Positions 24,783 to 38,969 of a stretch of DNA of 64,000 nt are shown one piece after another. This stretch comes from Cucumis sativus (lineage: Eukaryota; Streptophyta; Magnoliopsida; Cucurbitales; Cucurbitaceae): positions 9,486,001 to 9,550,000 of the forward strand of contig NC_026657.2 of assembly GCF_000004075.3 (NCBI RefSeq), given 5' to 3'. Within the stretch, counting starts at the first letter, position 1. Every line of letters begins with the position of its first letter. The translations under genes and the position numbers were made by a program. The notes under the pieces are model-generated. The model searched no databases and was not told the origin of the DNA. It was given only the letters and a program-made list of their open reading frames with translations.

Positions 24783-25065
24783 TCTGTTCTTCTGTGTGGA
24801 ACAGTTTTGTAATGTACACAAATTATTTTTAATTAACAAAACACTTTTTAAAAGATGATTAATTATTAGAAACATAAAACAGAAGACTCTCCGTGTATAT
24901 ATATATAACATTTTACCTTTTCTGTTCTTCTGTCTTTGAACAGTGTTGTAATGTAAAAATTTATTTTTAATTAGTTAAAACACTTAAAAAAATTATTACG
25001 AGGATTTACTGTTAGAAAATATTTTAAAATTTTGAAAAAGAAAAGACTAAATATATATATATACA
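24783..25065. repeat. degenerate direct repeat, two copies, period about 137 bp
   Basis: Both copies start with TCTGTTCTTCTGT and continue with GAACAGT.TTGTAATGTA, then TTATTTTTAATTA, and end in a TATATATA run (24783-24908 and 24920-25065). Copy 2 has extra AT-rich sequence inside. Confidence 0.7.
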
Positions 25066-28000
25066 CATACAGAGAGAGAGAATATTCATGAATTTGACAT
25101 CAAAATAAGTGTCGCTAAATGTAATTTTAATACAATTAATAAACCCTTTCATCCTATTTAAAATAATGTAAGAGTTTGTTTATGTCTTTTAACATTCTTA
25201 ATAAAATTGGAAATGGTTTTATCTCAAACATTTTAAACATCAGTTGGGTTACTTGACTAGAAATAACAAAATTTCTATTACTATTTGAAGATTTGATTTG
25301 ACCTAACCAACAACTTGCATATTCACAAACAGTAAAAAAGAAGAAGAAGAAAAAAAAAGCAACACGTCTTTTATACTTCAACATGATACTAAATTCAAGG
25401 TATTAAAGTCTAGGGTTGTTAGGGTAAATAAGAAAGAAGAAATGCTTAGCCCTAAGAATTAAAAAGTTAGATTAGTTTAATCATGTTTTTTAAATTTGTA
25501 TCGTCACAATATAATCTAAATATTATTTTCTGCAAACTTTTACATATTAAAAAAACATTTAATTTGTTAAACCACTTATCTAAATGTTGGTTAACCCTTG
25601 TGATTTTAAAATGTTTTAGTTTATTCTCTATAGTTTAAGAATAAAAAATTTCAAATTGAGTTTTCATAATATTAGATTTTATTGATTACACTATTTTTTT
25701 TAAAAAAAAACTAAGACCTAATCATTTTATAGTATAATTAGTTAACACATACACAATCACTAAAATAGCATAAGCTAGCTCATTATCGATAGAAAATATT
25801 AATTTTATCTATTAGTATGATTTTTTTTTAAATAAAATTAAATGTTACATATGACTCTTATAGCAAGTTTGTGATTAAATTTATATGTTATCCGAGGTAA
25901 TATAACATTTTAGACATTCAACGTTATTTTAGAAAATTAAATGAAGAAACCGTAGATTTAAACTAGTTTCAAAACTTACGTACGAATGGATGAAATTGAA
26001 TATGAAATGTAAATTTGAGGAACGTGTATGAATGAATACTAAAATGGAACAGTGACATATGATGGTCTTAAATACAAAAATAAATTGAAATGTCATATGA
26101 TGCATCCCCCCTTGGTGTGGATAGAGTTGGTGGGGGAGGATATGGGTGTGAGACTTTGGCTCCTAATATATATTTCCAACTAATTTCACATTTCTTACAA
26201 GTTTTACTCCCATCTTCACCAACTCCTCTATTTTTTCACCATTCTTATTTATTGCCTTTTTTAAATTATTGGTATAATTAATTCTCAAATACCCTTTTAA
26301 TAAATAATAAAAACAATTAAAATTGGTAGTTATTAGTTTGAAGTTTTGATTGATATAGTCTAAAATGGGGTGGTATGAATTTTTCTTTTCTTTTCCTTTC
26401 CCATGTTGTGAACTACAAGTAATATTCTTGTTTTAAGTAGAAAATGGAGACATGTATGTATTGGAAATGATGGAGAAGAAAGAATTGTGGGATTTAAAAT
26501 GGTTGTTTTCATGGATGAACGAGAAACATCAGATTCATGCTCCACCATTTTGACAACTTAATAAATAAAGACGTAACATAATGATTGTCCATCCGATGAG
26601 TCTTTGCTATCCAATTACTTGTTTGACTATATTTCTTTCTTATACATACTTTCAACTTCCAATGTTTCCATGCCAACCAGTTTGGATGTCTCAAAATTAC
26701 CCATTTATGAAGGAACATACCATTTAATAAAAGAGATCCATATGAGATTAATAATAATAATAATAATAATAATAGTCTTCCATGTACTACGATATTGTCC
26801 ACTTAAAATGGTAGTATAAGGTCCAAATTTCTTCTTGGATAATAATTTTGAGAAAAAAGTTCATAATATTGTTTTTAAAAATATAGAAGTGAAATTTATA
26901 ATTAATATGATGGTTAAAAAGATATGATACTTTCAAAATTCAACATGAGTTAATTAAAGTGAAAAAGAAAAAGAAACGGAATAATTTGAAATTGTAAACG
27001 TGATTGATTATAGATGTAAGGGAGATGAAAAGAGAGGCAGAATTTTAGAAAACGGTGTACCGAATAGAATGTTGTAATTCTTTATTTCCGTTGGTTTTTA
27101 ACTTTATCCTCTTTTTTTAATTTCTTTTGAGTCTAAAGTAGATAATTAAATTGAAAATTAAATAATGGGTTAGTCAAAGTTGACAAAATTCATAACCATG
27201 CACCTTTAATTTCCAAATTCTATTCACCTCTTTAATGTGTAATGAACCCCTCCATCACCCCCTTCCTAAATTTTAATTTCAATATGGATAAATATTTGTT
27301 TTACGTTTCTTAATTTTAAAATTATATTTATTAGTCCCATTTATTTTGTGAAAAATATAAAAAAATTAATAAAGTCTTTACCCTACCTTTAATTTGGTCA
27401 AATATCCTATTTTTGACGCCTTTTAAATTCTCTAACTAAAAGTATTTTACAACTTTTAAATTCTCTGACAAAAAGTATTTTACATTTTATTTTTATAAAT
27501 AATTATATGATATTTAATTTTTTTTAAAGAATTAGCTTTAAGAAGGGGTGTAATTTTTAGAAATTATTATTCTAATTTAAAATGTCATATAATTATTTAA
27601 AAACAAACCTCTATAGTTAGAAAAGTTGGAGATAAAATGAAATTATTTTTTAAAACATGAAAACTAAAAAGATATATTTAAAAAAATTAAGGAGATGAAA
27701 TGCACATACTCACCAAAATCTATAGTAATACTAAATGTAACAATGTATAAAAAAATAACAAACGAAAAAAATATCTAATTTATTTAACACCGTACATAAC
27801 AACCATACTTAAATATAAAATTGACTAAGTACATTTTCTTTCTAACAAATTTCCAAATTCATATTTTTTTCTTTTCAAAATGAAGGCTTCCTCTTTTTAT
27901 TATTTTAAAAGAAGAAATAGGTATTAATTGCAATTAAACCCTTTCACTTAACAATTTGGTAGGATGATTGTTGCAATATGTTAAAAAAACAAATAATAAT

Positions 28001-28483
28001 ACATAAAAGAAAAGGAACTTCTCCCTTTTTCTTCCATTTAATGCCAATTTACCAAAATGGATTGCCCCTCCCCTCTCCAATTTATTCCCCCATTGATAGT
28101 GATGTCTCTATTCACACGTGTCGGTAGTTCATTATTTCTTTCTTTATCCTTCTTTTTCTTTCCATTTCCATTTCCATTTTCCATCCTTTTCCCTTTAAGA
28201 TATTATGTTCAATTCAAATTATATGAAACTCATCCCATTCTTCCAATTTTCTAAATTAATTAATCATGTAATTATTCTTCACTAATTTAAAATTAATATT
28301 AAACAAAACTAACTAGTAACAAAAAGAGCCAAAGTCGAAAGCAAAACTTGAGAAGATAAGAAAAGTGTTAAAAAAGGTAAATGGCGGTGAGAGATAGTTG
28401 AGTAGAGAATTGGGAAAATATTAGAAGTGCATGAACATATATATTATAAAGAAAATACAAAAGAAAAAACATTGAATATAGCA

Positions 28484-28486
<3 letters not shown>

Positions 28487-28516
<30 letters not shown>
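28487..28516. repeat. (TA)n microsatellite
   Basis: About 15 TA units in the gene-poor interval. Confidence 0.95.
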
Positions 28517-28518
<2 letters not shown>

Positions 28519-31500
28519 AATTGTTGTAACCACGCAATCCTTTTTTTGTATTATTATTTCACAATAAAAAAAAATGTCTAATCGATGTCTTATTTTTCTT
28601 TTAATCTTTCAACTTTATCTCACTACCACCATTTTTCTCTTCATCTTTTTCTTGTGGGCAGAAAATTTTCCCAAAACATGTGATGGGACTTACTTATATT
28701 TCTTTTCTTCTTCAAACAACACACTTACTTTCTGATTATTCATTCTCATCTCAGACACTATACACTTTAAATTAATATCAGTTGTAACAATACAGAATCA
28801 ATTCTTTTTGTTTATACTCGTGGTTCAGATCTTGATCATGCTACCTTCATCAAAATAATTAATTACTCCGAGAAGAAAAATTTAGAGGCACTATACCAAA
28901 ACATGTACTCTGCGTGGCAAAAGAAAGCCAAAAGTTTGGTTTGGTTTGACGTGCAATAGTTTACAACCGTATATACTTACATTCTATCTACTAACTTAAG
29001 CATCAAAATATATTAGACATGATATAATAAAACTTGTGTTGGAGAACTGGGGTGAAGGTAAAGTCCAACGGGAGGGATCCACGAACACGAAAGCGGGCAA
29101 AATTAATACACCAAAAATTATGTTTCTTACAAGCAACAAAAAAGTGATATTGCCACATCACTATTGGTCTTTCAAGAGACATAATCAAATTGAAATTGTA
29201 ACAACCACATATATCTAATAAAATCTTGATTCTTTTTTTGTTTATTTAATATATGATATGTAAGTTTTTATAAAAACAGAAACTGCTAATATTTTGTATC
29301 ATTTCAAATGGTTTTTTTTTTTGGCTTCTCTAAAAAGGTTGGGGTGGTCTCCAACAAACGAGATTGTCTTGGCTTATATTTCTATTCTTTGTTTTTATAT
29401 TTAAAGCAAACTTTCTTTTTTCTTCAATATTAACGTAGAGTACTCATTCTTCTTTTGATTTGTACGTGATTTCATAACACAAAGAATAATAACTTGTACG
29501 ACACGTCTAGTTAAAATGATATATTTTTGAGTTATAAAAGGTAAATATTATTTGTAGGACATGTTTGAATTAGTTTGACAGTATTTATTGTTGTAAGCTT
29601 GACAGTGGATATTGTTAAAATCCTTTTAACGAAAGCTCACAAATGCACAACTATTGACATATAACATAGTACTATTGTAGTCGGTTATTATTACAAATTG
29701 GTGGAGTAATATTTATCATTGTTGTTGGCTGACCCATTACTTCTCTTTAAGTTTGGAAAGCACAAACAATTGAAATTCATACACATTTTAATATTCAATC
29801 TATGATCAATATAATTTAATCTACCAAACCCTAAAGTTAGTTTCATTGAATTTACTTATATATACATGGCTGACCTAATGGCAGAGTGGGGAGGGAAAGT
29901 GTGGTTGACACACATCTCCACCTCCATCATTAGTCTCTATTACAAAGCATTGAAGGTGGGAATAAGAATATTATTGAAATTCATGACCTCTTTTTTATTT
30001 TCCCTTAATGGTAGAGATTCCAGGGCACATTTATGACGAGATGGATATTGTTTGGAACAACCTTCCACCTACGAATAAACACAAAAGATTTAAATGGCAG
30101 TAAAAACTAGCTTTACCCTAAAAAAAACATAGCAATATATGATTCACATCCAACTTAGTATATTAACCAATTAAAGAGTACATATGTTTATTGGGTGCAT
30201 GCTTGAAGGTCCTCTCGTTATTTAAAACTTGAAGATTTGAGATAAAATACATTTCTAATATTTTATCGAACTTAACTTAACTAATATAATACAGTTTGAT
30301 GAGTTGAGAAAAAAAAAAAAAGTTGGTAGAGAGATATGATATATATGTCTTTCTTCTTTTCCATCAAATTAACATTTTTGGAATTTGAAAAGAAAGTCAA
30401 CATGGAAAACTCTTTGATATTTCAATATTTTTTTGGAGGGGGGAATAAAGAAAAAAGTGGTGGGGGGTCTCTGCAAAAATGCACATGCAAATGCAACATC
30501 CCATGTGTTGGAAATAAGAGGGTCCATTTGTGAAGGTTTTGTTAACAAAGGGTTTGAAACCTCTTATAGTGACCATCTTCATCATCATCTCTCTCTGCAC
30601 AATACACCCATAATTCCAATTCTCCATTCCCAATTTCCTAATCCTAATTTTTATATATAGAATAGAAATCTATATTATTCTGTCTATTTTTCTTTTGCTT
30701 TTTGGGATATTATCATTATCTCTCAATTGATCTGATCTTATAAGTCTGTTTAGAGTGTTCCTTTCCCAAAAACAGTTTCTTTGACTTGAGAAATTCTTCC
30801 CCCACCCCATATGCTCTTCCTTTATCAACAAACACAAAATAAAGGGTAAATAAAAAGAGCATACCAAAATATATATACGTCCATTGTATATTGCAATTCT
30901 GTCTGTTTCATGTCCATGAAAAGATCACTCTTTCTCTTTTTATAAGTTTAGTTTTTCTTTTTCAATTTCATCTCTTTCAAGTTTTCCAACTTTCAATTTT
31001 ACTTTTCAATAATGTACTATTTTTCAATTAACTTTATCTTCTATTTCTCATCCTCTTATTCCATATATGGAATCAATATATATCAAATGGTGATATGACA
31101 TTAATTCAAAATTATTGTTCTCTATGGGTTGTTGGGATTAACATTGTTTTATTTTCTTCTTTTAGTGTTCAATATTCTTTTTTTTATTTAAAACCTCATC
31201 TAATCTAACTCTCCCTACAAAATATTCAACTTAATTGGCATATAGAGATTGAATTTTGTATTTATACATTTTGATTCCTATCATTGTTATACTAAAAATA
31301 ATGCTAAATTACTTATTTGGTTAGAGATGCTAAATTTAAATTTATATCTAAAAGTTATATAAATTTAAATAAATTAATATGATTTAAAAGGAAAAAAAGA
31401 ATATATCTAATTCAACAATACTTAGGATGCACTTATTTAAATCTCATATACTTCCTCTAAGCAAATAATTTATCACACAGCAAATTTTAATTGGATGGAG

Positions 31501-34265
31501 GCAGACTACAATAATATAATAGATGAAATGGTGCAGCCCAAGGTTTTTATTCAATTTGATATTCTTACTTTTCGGAGGAAGGAGAAGTGTTAAAAGTTGT
31601 TCATTTGACAAGGCTACGTTAAATCACCTTTTCTCCCAATTGCCCTCAAAATCAAATTGAGATGAATTTTAGTTTTGACATTAAATTAGCTCTCTTTCAA
31701 AATGGTTAAAAAAAAGAGGAACATAAGAGGTTTGCTGAAACAATATATTCTAAAATAAAACAATGTCATTGCCCTTTACGATAAATTATTGGGAGTTAGC
31801 TTCGAATAAAATGTTCATATAGTGGAAATTAAAAGCTGGATCAACTTAATATTTCATATTATTTTTTAGAAAGATTCTCTTGTTTTGGGAAGTAATGGAG
31901 TTTTAGTTATAGACCAAGTTAAACATGCTACCATGAAATTATTATTATTTTGAGTTGTGATTGGGACTATTAGTAAACCATTTGGTCAATAATACACTCT
32001 ATATATTTGTCAAATTATATTTATTTTGGCATACTTTCTCTACTAATTTTTATTTCACAATTGAAGTAAATTCAGATGGATAAGTGGTGGCTTAAGAACA
32101 TTTAAATCATTTAAAATTTAACCATACCTTTAGAAGAGTAGTCTTATGTCTCTTATTTTAACAATATTTTGAATCCTCAAATATAACAATGATTTATGTT
32201 TCTTTTCATTTCGAAGACATTTTATTTTTATGTACAAAAAAAGAAATTAATAAAAGTAAAAGTTGAGAAGAATATAGTAAAAATTTAAAATGAAGTTTGG
32301 CATATTCCGGAAGTAATTTTTTAAAATGCAAGAAAAGATAATACTTAGAATAGAAGATGAAGAGAAGGAAAGTGATCCACTATTCGTTTGGGCCCGTAAT
32401 TTGGTGGTGTGTCAAACGTTGTGAATCCGAGGTTCAAAATGGGCCGACGGATAGTGAAACGCCAGAGGATGTTTCGGTCTTTACACTCATTTTCCTTTTC
32501 TTTCATCTTATTTTCTATTGCTTCACATTAATCCAACTTATTTCATTCTAACTTTACCCTCAATTTCCATAGCAAAAGAAAAAGAAAGCATAATGTGGGA
32601 CGTGGGTGAGGGGGGGGCATTTGTGGGAATTTCTCACTTCCCAAATCCCTAACCAGTAAATGCTGGGCCGATTTTGGGCCATCACGAGATAGTAAAACCA
32701 CCTTCCTACATGGTCCCTATCCTGGCCCACATTCCTTTTTAATGTCACCCCCTTCCATATCATTTCTAACACCACATCTGGGACATTTTGCTTTTCTAAC
32801 ATCGCTTTAACTCCTCTTTTGAAAGGGATACCAACATTTCATTTTACTACCTCTCATTAACAATTCATCCAACATATATGATTGATATGATATCATCTCC
32901 CTCCCTAAAGCTTGGAATTAATTCAATTTTCCATTTTCTAAAAACAATGTAATGGTTTTTTTTGTAGGTTGAAGAGCTATGGAGAAAACGTTCTTCTTTT
33001 CAAGTCCTTTTCCTAAGTAAGAAGGTTTGTAAAGGGAAGCCAAGGGAATGGGGGTGAAGTTAAATTAACAAGACTATATGATTAAAGAGGAGAGGAGAGG
33101 AGGGCAAAAAGAGAATGAAGGTATTTCTTTAATTGCAAGAAGATCACGTGACTGTCACTTTCTAAAGTGATATTGGATATAAAAATAAAAACAAAACTAC
33201 TAAATGTGGCTTTAAGCATGCAGCTGCAGGCCACACTGTGGGGGGAAAAAACAACAATAAATTAAAAATCTCATAAACTCTAAAAAAAGAAAAAAAGAAA
33301 AAAAGAAAGAAGAAGAAAGGGCCATGCATTTATGAGATGATAAAAGTTCATATAAAGCTTATGAATTTGGAGCGGGAGAATCTCCATTTAAAACATTGTT
33401 CTTTTTAGTACAAATAAGGTTTTCTGAGGACTTAAACTTTTTGGTCCTCAAATCCTACTAACCTAAACTCTTTTGTTTATTCTTAATCAAAACATCTTTT
33501 CATAAACTGTGTTAATTATTTTCACGCAGATGGTCACACAGCAACAAGTGTGTGTAAAAAGGATATATTTTTAATCACTTTACAAAATTTGAATCAAAAT
33601 GTTTGTTACTATCTCTATCTCTACCTCTATCTCTATCTACCATAAAATACATGTACCGAAGTAGTGAAATATAAAAATCAGACACAACTTTATCCTTATA
33701 TGCTGCATGTTTACTGACTTTCTAAAAACTATTGATTAAAAAAAGGAGCTATTTAACCTACTAAGTATTATAATAACTAATCTAATTTTATCCTTTTTTT
33801 TTCAAAAAAAAAATTATATATTCATTTACAATTATTTAATACAGGGGGACCTTCATCTTAGCTCCAAAGAAACTGGGATACAATATAATCATATGAAAAT
33901 TGGTTTCAAAAACATCATTTTTATTGCATTGCAATAATGGTAAAAAAAAAAAAGAACCCCATCTGTGTGCTAACAAAATTGAGAGAAGCACTTGAAGAGA
34001 AGGGAGAATTAATATATTTCTAGAAATGAAAATTGAGGTAATGACAATAATAATAACAATACTTAAATATAATGTTTTGAATAGCTCTAGCTCTGAGAAA
34101 CACAAACAAAATTATACAGAACTGAGCTAATATAACTTGATTTTGTCAAAGCCCCATTTTTTATTCCATCGCTGTACACAAAAACTTGAAAAAAACAAAA
34201 AGAAAAAACAAACCCATTCATCATATATGGATGATGTCTGTTCTTCATGATCATAAATTCATAAT

Positions 34266-34269
<4 letters not shown>

Positions 34270-34300
<31 letters not shown>
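34270..34300. repeat. (TA)n microsatellite directly after a stop codon
   Basis: About 15 TA units end at 34300, and the TGA stop of the TAC1-like zinc-finger gene occupies 34303-34301. The 3' UTR of that gene therefore begins inside the microsatellite. Confidence 0.95.
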
Positions 34301-34304
<4 letters not shown>

Positions 34305-34810
34305 CGATATTCATGGCCAAGTCGAAGCTCCAAATCGAGTTCTTCATTTTTCCAGCTGACACCTCTGGTTTGATCAATTTCAAGGCTGAGATTAGCTCCG
34401 AGAAGTTCTTGATTAACGACGGCGGGGGATGTGATCTGTGGATGAATAGGGAAGTTAGTGGCGGCTGTGTCGAAGTACATCCGGTAAGAGGGGGGAGGGG
34501 GGTGGTTGTAATAAGAAGGAGTTGTTGGTTGAGTTGGAATAATAGGAGGGAAAAATTGGTCATGATTAGAATGAGTTGAAGAAGAGGAATGAATAAAATT
34601 ACGATGTTTAGCTTTGGCTCGGTCTTTGCGGTGGATGTTCATATGACCACCAAGAGCTTGAGCATTAGTGAACCCACGCTTACAAAAAGTGCACTCGTAA
34701 GGACGTTTTGTTGGGTCATTTTCATTGTCGTCGTCTTTGAGATGAACATGATCTTGTGATTCATATTCATCACTTGAACTGTCCCAACTCCCCTGTTTTC
34801 CAAAATCCAT
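34301..34810 (-). CDS. single C2H2 zinc-finger protein, TAC1-like, with EAR motif
   Basis: A nuclear DNA-binding repressor of the plant single-finger C2H2 class. The 169-aa product is intronless. The finger spans about residues 38-60, with C40, C43, H56 and H60 and the plant-specific QALGGH at 51-56. The flanks [20 protein letters not shown] and [12 protein letters not shown] resemble TAC1/LATE-FLOWERING-like factors more than SUPERMAN. A basic stretch follows the finger. The middle is Pro/Ser/His-rich, and the C-terminus carries an EAR-type LDLELRL (about 158-164), expected to recruit co-repressors; LSLEI near 141 is a weaker second copy. The ATG at 34810-34808 is chosen because the frame upstream is low-complexity and preceded by a fitting TATA box. 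The exact orthologue is not assigned. Confidence 0.92.
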
Positions 34811-35002
34811 GCAGAAACCCAAAAAAATTAAAAAAAAAAAGAAAAAAGAAAAAAGAAAAGGTATAATAATAATAATGTGTGTGTGTTTTGTGGTTTTGTT
34901 GTGATGTGAAATATTTAAAAAGGTGTTTGGTGATCTGTGTGTGTAGAGAAGAAATTGAAAGAAAGCAATAAGGTGGTAAAAGGAATACTTAGAAAGTGGA
35001 GA

Positions 35003-35009
35003 TTTTATA
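35003..35009 (-). promoter_or_regulatory. TATA box of the TAC1-like gene
   Basis: On the - strand CTGTATAAAATC is a canonical plant TATA sequence. It predicts transcription start near 34975 and a leader of about 165 nt. Confidence 0.5.
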
Positions 35010-35215
35010 CAGGAAACAAAAAGTGAAAGGACGTAAAATGACAAACACAAAACATCTGTAAATTTCCATTGTGGCATTTATGGATGTTAGTGAAAGAGGC
35101 TTATATGGGATTTCAGTTTGTCTATGGAAGAAAAGAAACCAATTTATTATTATTTGTTATTATTTTGATGATGATGATGATGAGCCGGCTGCTGTTTGAA
35201 CTTTGAAGAAAGAAA

Positions 35216-35219
<4 letters not shown>

Positions 35220-35260
<41 letters not shown>
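35220..35260. repeat. (GA)n microsatellite in the TAC1-like promoter
   Basis: About 20 GA units, equal to a CT run on the gene strand, about 410 bp upstream of the ATG. Confidence 0.95.
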
Positions 35261-35261
<1 letters not shown>

Positions 35262-36169
35262 AAATAATAAATGTGTAAGAAGAGATCATTAAAAAAGTGA
35301 GTCAGATTAAGAGGAAAAAAATTAAATGAGGGATTGGAAAAAATGTGAAGAGTGGGAAGGAACGTGGGCCAATATGATATATGATATATTAATATTATTA
35401 TGATGATATGTATATTTTGGGGTTTTGAGCTGGTCACAGTGAAGGTCACGAGAGATACCCCTTCTAAACAGCAATCCCTTACTCTCTTTCATCTTTTACA
35501 TGTGATTATAATACTCGCAATTAAGTCCCATACCAATCTCCCTATCTCCCTCCCCATTCCAAATTATATAACAACAAACACTATTCAACTACACTTGAAG
35601 GCCCCCTTCTCACACATTCTCACTACTCCTTCCTAAATAATACGAATCTCCATCTATCCATCAACCTCCTATCTCGTTAAATGCTTAAATTTTACTAATT
35701 AATTCATCAGTTGTTGCATTGCATTTATGGGTTTTGAGAGTTTAATGAGAAAGGAGGTAGGATGTAGAATGTAGGATGGTAGGGTAGTTACTATCTTGTT
35801 GGTTGGGATTGTTTATTGTGGGAGGGGACGTTCTTTTTACTTTTACCTTTTCATTCATCTAGGTCATATGTTGTCCAAGTAACAAATTCTTAATCTCAAT
35901 ATACATCCTTCTTATACATGCACGTTGGATTTATGCTTCTCCTACATTTAATCACTTATAACTCCTTCAATTCAATTGTTACATTTTGACTTTCTCTATC
36001 ATCTATAACATCAAGTTGCACTCGAGTAAACTTAGAATATTGCTAACTAATCCACTTCCAAAATAGATTCAAACCGAGATCCAGTCAATATGGACATGCA
36101 ATTACCTTTCCATGGGTGAACATAATGAATTATCCAATTCAACAACTAAGTTGATATTCACACTTGAAA

Positions 36170-36380
36170 AGTAATAGATCTTGTTCGTAGACCTTCTCCG
36201 ATCAAGACTTATTTCTCTCAAGCTGGATCTAGAAAAGAGCGAGTATGAACTGAGTCGATCAATTCTGAGTCATCGGTTTAGATCAGAATAAAGATGTGAA
36301 GGTGTGAAGTGTGAACCTATTTATAGAAATGAACTCAAAAGGAGGGAGTGCAAGTGCAAAACTGGATTGGTGTTTAAATT
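36170..36380. mobile_element. possible decayed retroelement fragment
   Basis: The stretch is less AT-rich than its surroundings, contains CTATTTATAGAAATG near its right part (a TATA-like motif as found in LTRs) and has no open frame. No terminal repeats or target duplication were found, so this is only a suspicion. Confidence 0.15.
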
Positions 36381-38867
36381 TGGTGCCCAAGAGATTTTTT
36401 GACATCAATATTTAAAAGCAAAAGTTATCAATCATCCCCTAAATGTAAAATTGAATGTTGTAAGACTATAAATTTTCAACTGTGGGTTGAATTTTAAAAA
36501 TGGTGAACATGTTAATGAATTATTAAATACAAAATTAAGAATTAAAAAAATATATCGATTAATAAAATACATACAAATCTAAAAGTTTAGCATCGAGTTA
36601 AAAACGAAATAGATACTAATTAAAAAGTTCATAGGATTAAACATATAAGGTAAAGTTTGGTTTAAGTCAACACAATTTTGACCTTTTGGTCAATAATTAC
36701 GACTCAATCAATTGTGTTATATTCCAATGGTTTAAGTTAAGCATTAAAATGAAAATTTTAACCTGTAAGATGTGAAATTAATTTAAATAAAAAAAGTGAA
36801 CTTAACTAATATTTATATAAGAGTAGTTTTAAGGAATGATATAATATTCTTTATATTTTACTTTTAAAACCCCTGTAATAAATTGTTCTCACATATGTTC
36901 ATAGACATATCTCTTATTTTATAATCAAAATAGAACTTTGTTTCCATCTAATGAATATGAACATAACACAAAATTGACATAAAGTACATATATATTCTGG
37001 ATCAATAATAATTTAAAAGTTTGAATGTTTCCCTCCATATCGTTGAGCTAACGTTAAAAAGAAAAAAAAGAAGAAAAAGAAGGGGGTAATTGTGGATTTT
37101 GATGTTGATGTTAGAGGAAGTAATTAATAGTTTGAGAAAGATGAAGGAATAGGTCAAGGGAAGAGGAAGAAAAAGGATTCCAAAGGGAAACATCCATTAA
37201 TGTAATAAAGAAAAAGGTAGAGGTAAGCTTCCATCAATGTCTTTTTAGAATGGGAGAGTGGGGTCTACAGAAAGGGGAGCAGTTCAAAAGAGAATAACAT
37301 GATTGTAACTTACCTCTATTATTTTATTATCCCATCAAATAAAATAAATACCTTACCTTACCTTACCATATGTCTTCTTTCTTTTCTATTTTCTATTTAA
37401 TTCTCCTATGTTACACTCTTAGACGGCTAAAACGCGTTTGCACTTCCACATCCAATCCCCCTTAAAATCCCTCAATCTGTCTTCTTTGTTTCCCTATTTT
37501 CATACTACAATACAATCATATAATTTTGTCTTAAAATACCACCTTTTTCACTTCAACATAAACGCAAACAAAATATTATATTATATTATATTATCAATCA
37601 ATACTCAATTTAATTTACTATATTTAGTGATAAATACATTATTTATCTCCTATGTATCAACATGGACACATACTATATATATGAAAATGATTCGCACTTA
37701 ATAAATATCACTGTCATCTTATCAAACTTGTATCCATATCTTTGAGAATCTTTAATAACGTTCTTCATATTTTCGTCTCTTTATCATGAAATTTAGTTTG
37801 AAAATCACCTTCACTGTTTCTATTTCTCTTTCATGATTCTTCTATGTTGTCCTCCTTAATTGTGTGAGTAAATCTGCTAATAAAAGTAAATCTAAGTTTC
37901 TTTTTTTAATCTATAACAATTACTCTTTTTAAATCATAAAGTAGAAGTAAAGTTGTTCATTTTTTAGAGTTGAGAAAGTTTTCAATTTTATTTTGCAAAA
38001 TAAGAAAAATAAAAAAAGAGAGGGATAATGGGCTTGTTTGAAAGAAAAAGATATGGCCCAATAAGCTATAAAATGTGGCCCAAAACAGATACAATTCATT
38101 GGGCTTTTATTAACTGGTGTTGTAGGAAGACTATAGCACTTTGTGGTGGTGGTAGTACTGTAAATAGCCCATAAATATACTCCACCTTCTCCTCTATTTA
38201 TATATTGGACATAAGCTTTTTTTTTTTGGCATTCTTTTGATCTGTTCTCATTCTTTTTTCTATTATAATTCGTGTATAACTTTTATTCCAAAAATAAAAT
38301 TTGGTTTAATGGGCAAGTAATGATCAACGCCATATTCAAATGCATTTTCTACATTTTCTCAAAGCCATATTCATGAGTAAAAGACTTAAAAAGATTTTAA
38401 ATTACAAATAAAATACACACAAAAAACTATGGTAATGGTATGGAATGAGAACTTGAACTTAAACTCAACCACACCACATTGATTTAGATCCTTGCAGGCC
38501 ACCATATAGTTCAAGTTCTTAATTGTATTAATAACTCAAAGATGATAATAATAAAAGAAAAGTTTTAAACTTCTTACAATAAACTATAGGAAATTTAGAT
38601 TTTCAAAAGTAACATATTTTAACCAAAAAAAAAGAAAAAAGAAAAGAGAGAGAGAATGAAAGTAGGGATTAAGAGTAGGAGAGAGAGAGTAAAAAGGCAA
38701 TGGATGGTGATGTGTTTCCTTTATGCCATTCTCCATTACTATTTCACTTTCACCAAAATACACATTTTATTGAACACTCCCTCTCCTTTCCTTCCCTTTT
38801 GTCCATTCCTCCACTTGTCTCATCTTTTCACCCATTCTCCCTTTTCTCTATCATTATTATTATTTTT

Positions 38868-38969
<102 letters not shown>

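Larger units (their letters stand above)
19401..34260. other. gene-poor AT-rich interval of about 15 kb
   Basis: No exon, RNA gene or transposon domain could be recognised on either strand. Frames are short and dominated by F/L/I/K/N from AT-rich sequence. Landmarks are (TA)n at 21421-21457, a CG-richer patch with a TATA-like run and a TTTCTAT array at about 22560-22730, a degenerate direct repeat at 24783-25065, (TAA)n at 26749-26774 and (TA)n at 28487-28516. Small or diverged genes could be missed. Confidence 0.5.

Noticed and set aside
34811..35077. 89-residue extension of the TAC1-like protein
   Set aside because: The translation is poly-F/I/L from leader sequence and crosses the predicted TATA box and transcription start.
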